Shown here piece after piece: positions 56,431-64,000 of a stretch of DNA of 64,000 bases; within the stretch, counting starts at the first letter, position 1; each line of letters begins with the position of its first letter. The notes beneath the pieces were generated by a model, which saw only the letters and a program-made list of their open reading frames with translations, was not told the origin of the DNA and did not search any database. This DNA is from Dactylorhiza incarnata (Eukaryota > Streptophyta > Magnoliopsida > Asparagales > Orchidaceae), in NCBI GenBank assembly GCA_033032865.1, contig JAWHQI010000276.1:496001-560000 (forward strand). Reading direction: 5' to 3'. The translations under genes and the position numbers were made by a program.

Positions 56431-56860
56431 TGTTGGAACTGCGGTTCAGCAATTGCCCCGGTGTTGCGGCACTAGCCGAAGCGGAAGGGCGTGTCCCCCG
56501 CGGGCCTAACTGGCTGCCACATGAATCCTGCTTGGGTGACCAGCTCTATTAAGGATAGGTAGCGCCTTCACCAACAGTCCAGGATTTTGGTCGAGTTGGT
56601 TGCGCCGAGTCCCCACCAAGTGGTATCAGAGGGGGTCGCGTGTTCAAAACCCCGGGTCGTTGCTGGGGGGATTGTTGGAACTGCGGTTCAGCAATTGTCC
56701 CAGTGTTGCAGCACTAGTCGAAGCGGAAGGGCGTGTCCCCCGCGGGCCTAACTGGCTGCCACGTAGATCCTGCTTGGGTGACCAGCTCTATTAAGGATAG
56801 GTAGTGCCTTCACCAACAGTCTGGGCTTTTGGTCGAGTTGGTTGCGCCGAGTCCCCAACA
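56431..56860 (+). mobile_element. Miniature LTR retrotransposon (TRIM/SMART type), complete
   Basis: Only 430 bp. Two 188-bp LTRs (56431-56618 and 56673-56860), starting TGTTGGAACTGCGG and ending CCCCA(A/C)CA, flank 54 bp that contain a primer site TGGTATCAGAG (56621-56631) and a polypurine tract GCTGGGGGGAT (56662-56672). Target duplication CCATG lies at 56426-56430 and 56861-56865. LTRs differ at about a dozen positions. No coding capacity. The element has everything needed for reverse transcription in trans and nothing else. Confidence 0.95.
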
Positions 56861-56865
56861 CCATG

Positions 56866-58012
56866 TTTACTATTAAAGAAAGCTTTATATGATTAAAATA
56901 GGCACCTAGAGCTTGGTAGAGACCTTGTCTAACTTTCTCATTGAAAACAAGTTTTCAAGGGGAAAGATAGAAAAAACATTGTTCCTAAAGGAAGTAATAG
57001 GAAAGCCTTTGCTGGTTCAGATATATGTAGATGACATAATCTTTGGATCTACATATGATAATATTTGTAAAAAATTTGCCAATAATAAACAAGGGAAATT
57101 GTAAACGAGCAGCATGGGAGAGCTGAAGTACTTCTTAGGACTTCAAGTGAAGCAATCTGAGGATGGTAAATTCATCTCCCAGACCAAGTTCACAAAAGAA
57201 CTTGTAAAGAACTTTGGAATGGAGGCTGCAACCTCAATGAAAACTCCAATGGGCTCAAATGTGTCTCTGGACAAGGATGAGAAAGGAAAACCCTTAAATG
57301 AAACCAAGTATAGATGCATCATTGGATCTCTGCTCTACCCAACTACTAGTAGACCAGACATTATGTTATCTACCTATGTTTGTGCCAGATATCAAGTGAA
57401 CTCCAAGGAATCTCACTACTCCTCTATTAAGAGGATTTTAAGATATCTTAAGGGTACACCAAATTTTGGCTTATGGTACCCTAGGAGTAATGATTTTGAG
57501 CTGACGGGATTTTCAGATGCGGACTTTGCAGGATGCGAGGAAGACAGGAAAAACACCTCAGGACATGCCAATTCCTTGGGAAAAGGCTAATTGCATGGAG
57601 CAGCAAGAAGAAAAATCGTGTGACTATCTCAATAGCAAAATCAGAATATATCTCTGATGGGAGTTATTATGCCAAATTGCTTTGGATAAAACATCAACTA
57701 CAGGACTACAACATGCAACTATGTAAAACTCCATTATTCTGTGATTCATCAAGTGCAATCTCAATTGCTAAAAATCATGTGTCACGCAGCAGGACCAAGC
57801 ACATTGAGATTAGATATCACTTCATCATAGAGCATGTTGAGAAAGATGATATTTGCCCTGAGTTTGTCCCAACTGACAAACAAGTGGCAGATATTTTCAC
57901 CAAGCCTATAGATTAAGAAAAATTCAATTTCTTCAAAATTGAATTAGGCATGTTAAATTTAGAAAACATTTCATGCCTATTGAATCTTTCAAAATTATTT
58001 TTCATTGTTTAG
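56866..58012 (+). pseudogene. pol: S5 copia reverse transcriptase / RNase H, C-terminal part
   Basis: It begins with a shifted KALYGLKQAPRAWYE-type segment, then has the RT catalytic motif YVDDIIFGS near 57025-57050 and the conserved MGELKYFLGLQVKQ (57114 on). GSLLYPTTSRPDI and SDADFAGC of RNase H follow. A frameshift in 57533-57590 moves the frame to GKRLIAWSSKKKNRV, AKSEYIS, SRTKHIEIRYHF and ADIFTKPID. One TAA (57914-57916) interrupts the usual end, which continues EKFNFFKIELGML to about 58012. SSKK instead of SSKR/SRKQ and the context fit the Sirevirus group. At least three lesions; not functional. The enzyme copies element RNA into DNA. Confidence 0.9.
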
Positions 58013-58312
58013 CTCATTAAAATTATTTATTATACAACCATTATGTTGCGCAAGTTAGTAGATATTAGGCTCTTAACATAGATTGAAGGAAATAAGCCCT
58101 AAAAGAAATAATATCGGCTTGATAGAGAAACACGAAAACAAATTGTCATATACAAGGAAGGATATCGACACACCATATTAAAAGATATTCTCAAATCTAT
58201 TACTTAATAAGTTACGCTCCTATTTAACATCCTTTTTATGTAAATAAATTAGAAATTACAAAAAATATTAGGATAAATAGGTTGTAAAACCCCAAAAGTC
58301 AGCACCAAGTCT

Positions 58313-58316
<4 letters not shown>

Positions 58317-58376
<60 letters not shown>
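58317..58376. repeat. (CT)30 microsatellite
   Basis: 60 bp of pure CT in the leader between pol and the env-like frame. Confidence 0.95.
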
Positions 58377-58379
<3 letters not shown>

Positions 58380-58417
58380 TGTAGAAGCTTTCTCCTCAAA
58401 TACCTTCTGCATCTTCA

Positions 58418-60941
58418 ATGGTGCCAAAGACAAAATCATCAAACAAAATCAACACTAGCAGTGAAGTAGTGTGGGGCGGCTTCAAAAATTGTCTAGAAGA
58501 GATACATAATCTCGTATTCCTTCTCAGTGCCACAGGACTTGAGATATTACTATCTGTATCGACAAGGATCGTGCCAGAATCTGTAGAAGAATTCTTCAAA
58601 GAAGCAGAGATAAGTACATCAGGGAAAAACATCAAAACTACTGTTACTCGAAATAACTTGAGAATTACTCCCAGAAGCTTGAGTCAGCAGCTCGACCTAC
58701 CAACCCTCTCTGAAGGAGAAGACAAAGTAGAATTTTCTAGGGCAGATCATGGGGTAGCCCTAGAATGGTGTGATTATTCAGGTGAAGAGTATGACTCACG
58801 TGAGAGGTGCAACATGAACCCACCAAGTAAGTTATTAGCCGACATTATAGACAATGTATTATTATGCAAACCAGGCTCACACGACATAATATCAAAAGAA
58901 ATGTTCAAACTCATGACTGCAATTATTCTCACCAAGAAGATTGACTAGAGCCAGCTCATCTTCAGGAAATTAAAGGGTTTCTTAACAACCACCAATATTG
59001 GGAGAATTGTATCCATATATCTCTCTAAATGCATAGGAGACAAGCTTAATCAGCCACTTGAGGTACCATTGCACTACCAACAAAGAATATACTATAAGAC
59101 AATAGAGAGGTGGGAGAAGCCCTTCTCAAAATCAAAGAAAACAGGAGAAATCTCTAAGCAACAACAAGCTGAGAAAAGGACAAGTGAAGGCATTCCTCAA
59201 GGAAAGATGAGAGAAAATAAGAGAAGACTGAAGAAGAAGAAATAACATACTCCAAGCCCCATCCAATCCCCCAGTCAAGCTGAGGGGGAGCATAAAAGGG
59301 AAATAAACCTAAACACATCTGGCACTATGGTCCCAGAAGATTTAGAAATCTCAGCACCTATGGAAGTATTCAGGGAAGCTGCTGAAAAAGAAATTGAGAA
59401 TATGGGAGTTCATTTCGAACTTGCTCCTCAGTATATTGAAACTTTGAATCTGGGAGAAGATCAATACGAATTTTCTACCCAACTTATTGAAATTGTGGAA
59501 GAAGAAGAAGTTCACCAATGACTTGCTGCCCAAGTTATTGCAATAGTTGAGGGGGAGTTCTTCCTAGAAAACTCTGCCCAAGAGACTGAGCTGCTGGAAA
59601 AATGTGAGAGGTCAATCACTGAGGAGATTGAGGGGGAGTCACACCAGCAAGGCTCTGCCCAGACTGGTCTTGATCTGGATGAAGTTGATCAGGTCATCAA
59701 GAAGATTATAGACTCACACCAGCACCACCACCAGTCCAAGAAGAATTAGAAGTACAGCTCCTCACAGGGAAGGAGATAGTTCTATAGAAAGTAAAGAGTG
59801 TCTGGAAGAGCCAAACACTCACATGCTCACCTCCCATACTTCCACTCGTGATTGCATGTATGATGACTATGAGCCTTAAATAGGTCCATCACACAGTGCT
59901 TTTGTAGAAGATCCCAAGGTTCCATCTCCATCAACAAGTGAAGTACATCTTGGTTCTCTACTAGATCAACTACAAATCTTGCTGGCCAATCAAAGGACAC
60001 ATAGAGAATTTTGTACAAAATATAGTACAAGGATTGAGGACTGAGATGAATGAAAAGATTACAACTATGCAAGAAGAAATGCATCATCTGAATGCTCAAA
60101 CCCTTCATTTCTTCATAAAGGTTGCAAATGTTGTAGATGTCACTATATAACAAACTGACCAGACTCGCCAAGGCCAACAAGCAATAGTGGATAATCAAGT
60201 TGCCACTAGAGAAAATCTTCACTTAGCCTTTCAAGCAACATCTCACAACATGGCAAAAAATAGGACAAATATATTGGATAGAATGAACTTCTACTGTCAA
60301 TTGCTGGATGAGCATCTGCTGCAAACAAAGAACACCATGACTGCATAGGTAAACATGCTAGAACTAAATATATCTGATTCTCAAGAAGCCATATATAACC
60401 ATGCATTTGAAGGAATCAGAAAGGTGGAGAAGATCATCACTCATTAAACTACTAAATAAGCCATTTGGCTTTCCAATGCCACTAGGGATGCATTGAATTT
60501 ATCTCCAATAAGTTACTCTCCTGCATCAGAGTTCACTACAGTTGCTTATGATTACACTCCTCCAGCTAACTATGAAGAATCTTGGGATGGCTATGTCTAC
60601 TCTCCTCCAGCTGATCAAGTAGGGCCATCTTCATCTCAGAAAAGGAAGATTGTCCACACTAAAGAGGAAATGTTTGCCAGACAAAGAAGTAGGATTGAAA
60701 TACAGAACTTACATGATTATGAAGTGTGGAGCCCTAAGTCCAAGACCATCATCTTATACACATGGGAGAATTTTAGAAAGTTAGGCATCAACACTTCCAG
60801 ATATTATAATTCTGCAGAATGGCAAAAGCATGAAAAGTAGGAGGCAAAGATGAGGATTCACAAGAGGAATCATCCAAATGGACCACCTCCTCCTCCAAGA
60901 TATATCCCTAAACCCCTAGGTTATTTCCAAAGTTAGAAGAG
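58418..60941 (+). pseudogene. S5 env-like / plant transposon-protein reading frame
   Basis: Begins at ATG 58418. The first 176 codons include TTVTRNNLRITPRSLSQQLD, resembling the '...F....I...LGLP' entry of the plant transposon-protein (PTPD) domain. LLADIIDNVLLCKPGSHDII and LMTAIILTKKID follow, then a TAG. The same frame reopens (SQLIFRKLKGFLTTTNIGRI) and continues as a charged and then coiled-coil, Gln-rich region through several more stops (near 59240, 59520, 59750 and others). Its end is the Pro/Tyr-rich frame at 60493-60840 and PPPPPRYIPKPLGYF. Sireviruses commonly carry an env-like ORF at exactly this place between pol and the 3' LTR. No transmembrane or signal segment is evident, so an envelope function is not shown. 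Decayed by many nonsense mutations. Confidence 0.6.
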
Positions 60942-61154
60942 GAAATTTGTTGGAGAGAGCTCAAAAACTTTATGGCTTGCCTCAAACTTTCGTTGGATTT
61001 TCACTTATTTGTCATAATGTAGTACTCTATATTTTCTGACATATTTATATAATCTGGAATGATTTTGCTCTCTAAGTATTTATGTCTTATTATCATTTTA
61101 TGTCTATATATATATTGTCATATGAGGTTATGACTTCTTCAAATAGGGGGAGAT
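59278..61154 (+). other. S5 PPT-like words and polypurine tract
   Basis: CTGAGGGGGAGCA (about 59280), TTGAGGGGGAGTT (about 59548) and TTGAGGGGGAGTC (about 59628) lie inside the env-like frame, where they encode EGE. The true PPT, AAATAGGGGGAGAT (61141-61154), abuts the 3' LTR. Confidence 0.75.
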
Positions 61155-62889
61155 TGTTGGGAATATTGTCCATAAGATTCTTGATTTGAAGAAGGCTCCT
61201 TGATGACAATAAATATCTTGTATTTGATGTCTATGTAAGTTTTTTATGTGACAGGTGCAACAAAAATGCTTGACTAATATAGTGTGTTAGGCTTATGGTC
61301 ACCCAAATAAGGTTTTTTCCATGTAATCCCTCAAGGTGCAAAACTCTTATTGACCTATGATCTAATCTTATATTAGACATGTCATTATCATGAGGAAAAT
61401 CAGCATAGTTAAAAGAAATTAAAGGAAGAAGAAAATATTAGTCTAAGTCAAATATCGACTGCATCGATTGAATGACTAAGGAAAATATTGACTGCATCGA
61501 CTGTAAGCTAAGCCATTTATCGACTGTATTGACTGGACAGTTAAGTAATTTGTCAACTACACTGACTGGAAGACTACTTGATTTATCTACTGCATCGTCT
61601 AGACTATGACAGAAGGATCTTTCCAGGATTGATTTCTTCAGTATGGACTGCATCAGGTTGTGTTCTTAAGGTGCAGGTTGTCGACTATATCATATATATA
61701 TATAAGTGCTAAAGGATTTTATCGACTAAATTATATCTATAAGTGTTGAAGGATTTTATCGACTGCATTGATTATTTTATCGGCCTGAAATGTGTTTTGA
61801 TGGCTTTCTGCTGAGATCAAGCCGCAAATTGTGCAGTCATTCAAATTCATTTGAATTCCCTTTTCTGCTGCAATAATCAAGGTCCTTTAAGAGGAAATAG
61901 ATCATACTGATTGATTTAAGATTACTGCCATTTAAAGAACTTTCCTTAGGGAAAATCTCTAGTCGTTGTAGCATTCCTTTTCTAGAAGCAAGGCCTCTAC
62001 CGATCCAATCCTCTATATAAAGGGATAGCAAAATTGAACAAGTTACACAATATACATACATTTACAAGAAGGCACTCGTGCATACACTTTGAAAGAATTT
62101 CTGTGCAAGAATTTTGTAGTGCTCAAGCTATAGAATTCTGCCAAGTCTTCAGCCACTCAAATCTTGAGAGAGATTTCTTCCAAGGATCAACAGAACTATT
62201 TCTTTTTGAAGAACATTTCTCTCTTGAATAAGTCTTCCTGATTCGGTCTAACACATTCCAAGAAGATATATTCAAGTCTTGATCAAGGAAGAAGAAGCCT
62301 TCACATTGCTTCTATTGAAGACTCAAGTATTATTGGTTGAGTCAAAATCTGTTCAAATTCTTTGTAATTGTAGGATCCTATTTGGTTATGAGTCTGTTGT
62401 AGGATTTTAGTGGGAATCTGAGTTGTAGGATCATTGTGATCTGAGGTAGGATTTTTGAAAAGATCTTAGTGTAGATCTCTTGTTAAAGAGATTGAGGTAT
62501 GGCTGCTTTTATCCTGAGTGCAGGATCTTGTTATTGAAGATCTGAGTTGTAGGACCTTGTGTTGAAGGTCTGAGGTATGGGACTATTGTTCCTGAGTTGT
62601 AGGAGTCAAGGACTCTAAGTGTAAGATCTTTTGATCAGAGAAATTTGGAGAAGTTGGCCTAAGCCAGCACTCTGCTAGATAGGTGAAGGGGGAATGTGGA
62701 GTACCCATAATTGGGGAACCACTATACATCTTGGTGTAATGTGGTGTGGGTTGTGTTTGAAAATTGCTTTGTTGTGCTTAAAAGAAGAAAATTTAAAGGA
62801 ATCATAAAACCATAAATACACCTATTCAACCCCCCCCCCCCCCCCCCCACCCCAACCATTCTAGGTGATTAGACAACCCTTATCTTTCA
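61155..62889 (+). repeat. S5 3' LTR
   Basis: TGTTGGGAATATTGTCC ... TATCTTTCA, about 1.7 kb. A cluster of ATCGACTGCATCGACTG words at 61445-61780 and a tract of about 20 C near the end (62829-62849). The 5' LTR is not in the window. Confidence 0.75.
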
Positions 62890-63168
62890 GAACTTGTTGA
62901 TGTTCCAGAGGTAGGAGTACTGTACTCTGTGGTGTACGATCTCTGGTAGTAGATCTGAGTTTGAAGGAGTTTTACTGAGGCTAGCACACTGCTAGATAGG
63001 CATAGGGGCAAAGTGGACGTACTATCTTGGGGAACCTATAATTATATTTGTTCTTTGTGTTGTGGTTGCTTTCTTTTGTGATTTCTTTTTAAATCCGCTT
63101 CTAGAACAAAAATGTTGACAAGACCTATTCACCTCCCCCTCTTGGTGGTATAGATCCATATTCTTTCA
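62890..63168 (+). repeat. 3' end of a related LTR
   Basis: Similar in order to the last part of the S5 LTR (GCTAGATAGG, GGGGAACC, a CACCTCCCCCTCTTGG end and CTTTCA). It is followed by AAAAT. It looks like the tail of a relative in which, or beside which, S5 inserted. Confidence 0.5.
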
Positions 63169-63173
63169 AAAAT

Positions 63174-63300
63174 GACCAAATCTAAATTCATTAAAAAAAC
63201 ATCTCATCCTAGTCCTTCAATAACTATAATCAGAATTGGTTAATAGTGGAGGGCAACTAATCCATTGCCCCTCATTGAAAGTGAGATCATGATGTGACAT
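63174..63300 (-). pseudogene. gag: Copia Gag N-terminal fragment
   Basis: Minus strand from the ATG at 63300: MSHHDLTFNEGQWIS, then PPLLTNSDYSY, a TGA where copia Gag has Trp, and RTRMRCFF. This is the usual start PPLF.G.NYSYWK.RM of copia Gag. It is cut off by the LTR end at 63168. It pairs with the primer site at 63336-63347. Confidence 0.65.
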
Positions 63301-63335
63301 TACTCTAGGTGATTAATCCTTTTTGGAGTAACCTA

Positions 63336-63347
63336 GCAATGATACCA
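63336..63347 (-). other. Primer-binding site of a minus-strand Sirevirus fragment
   Basis: GCAATGATACCA on the plus strand (TGGTATCATTGC on the minus strand), then CT and TGTTGGATC, the same junction as in S1 and S2. The LTR itself is only a few bases long here before another LTR begins. Confidence 0.7.
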
Positions 63348-63358
63348 CTTGTTGGATC

Positions 63359-64000
63359 TGTTGGGTATTGTGCCCTCAAAGTTTCTAGATTTGAAGAAGA
63401 AACACAAGTGTAGATAAGATAAGTTGTTTTTGATGTTATGTTTAAGTTCATGTTGTGACAGCTGCATCAAAGCTACATCACTAGTATCAAGATTATAAAA
63501 GTAATGAAAAATCACTAAGTAAAATATCGTCTCAAGACTCAGCAAATGAATCGTTGAGAAAGGTATCATATCGTCGAGTTAGTCTCGATAATATCATCTT
63601 GAAGAAAGCTTATCATTGATAAAGCTAAGTTCAGATGTCTCGACGATATCTCCTTGAAGAAGATGTATATTCTTGAAGATTAAAGAAGATGTATAGTCAA
63701 GATAACTCATTAAGTCATGAAGAAAGGATCATGTAGATAATACTTGTTTGAAGATCATATAACGTCTAAAAGATCAAGACGATGTCGTCTTGAAGAAAGA
63801 TTATCAACTTTAAGAATAAGTCTAAGTCATATGAAAAAAACATCTCGACGATATCATCTAGAAGAAGCAATCTCGTTGAGATATCAAGTAAAGTATTGAA
63901 GAAGGAAGTGTGTCGACGATATCATCGTGAAGAACATTTATCATTTACATTGATCAAGACAATATCGGCTTGAAGGAATCTTATCGTCTTGACTGTGGCA
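63359..64000 (+). repeat. Start of another Sirevirus-like LTR, cut by the window end
   Basis: TGTTGGGTATTGTGCCCTCA resembles the S5 LTR start, followed by many ATATCGTCGAG / TCGACGATATCATC words (63520-63980). Confidence 0.6.

Noticed and set aside
56431..56860. 5S-derived Cassandra TRIM
   Set aside because: Only GCTTGGGTGACC resembles the 5S C-box; the other 5S promoter blocks are not visible.

Overview
The window is nuclear DNA of a flowering plant, probably one with a large, repeat-rich genome. There are no bacterial operons, no rRNA or tRNA genes, and no ordinary host gene that I can recognise. Almost every base can be assigned to LTR retrotransposons, their fragments, or tandem repeats inside them. 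I cannot name the species. Element names (S = Ty1/copia, Sirevirus-like; G = Ty3/gypsy; T = Tat-like host element) are mine.

Left third (1-25304). The substrate is an old Tat-like Ty3/gypsy element (T). It has a plus-strand pol C-terminal remnant (11008-11160), a 91-bp tandem array (11236-12883), a 107-bp tandem repeat, and two minus-strand genes: Y (13691-23441, interrupted) and X (24139-25214). Both genes have a TATA box, GT-AG introns and decayed coding sequence. A second, partial copy of array plus gene Y occupies 1-1987 and 9488-9989. Each gene Y copy is broken by a complete gag-only Sirevirus-like element: S1 (1988-9482, plus, target duplication AAAAT) and S2 (14549-22361, minus, target duplication GTCTC).

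Middle (25305-54802). A minus-strand chromovirus-like (Tekay/Del type) element G1, with 3.6-3.8 kb LTRs, sits just upstream of the gene X TATA box. It carries a series of nested insertions. G2 (25699-31969, Athila/Tat-like, minus, GGTGC duplication) lies in its left LTR. An LTR fragment G3 (38102-50059) lies in its interior. G3 is interrupted by gag-only S3 (39494-49755, plus), and S3 is interrupted by S4 (41663-45911, minus, CCATA duplication), which has two 1.8-kb LTRs and only about 0.6 kb between them.

Right (54803-64000). The T element resumes and ends in a putative LTR with its own TATA box (55241-55691). It is followed by a decayed autonomous Sirevirus-like element S5: reverse transcriptase/RNase H at 56330-58012, an env-like reading frame at 58418-60941 and a 3' LTR at 61155-62889. 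Its RT carries a complete 430-bp miniature LTR element (56431-56860, CCATG duplication). Fragments of three further related LTR elements close the window.

How the parts work together: S1-S4 and the miniature element lack reverse transcriptase and integrase and would depend on an autonomous partner; S5 is a relative of such a partner. The most interesting signals are a pair of 61-nt hairpins conserved in S1 and S2 with a compensatory stem change, CG-rich palindromic words shared by LTRs of unrelated superfamilies, and the spliced antisense genes of T.
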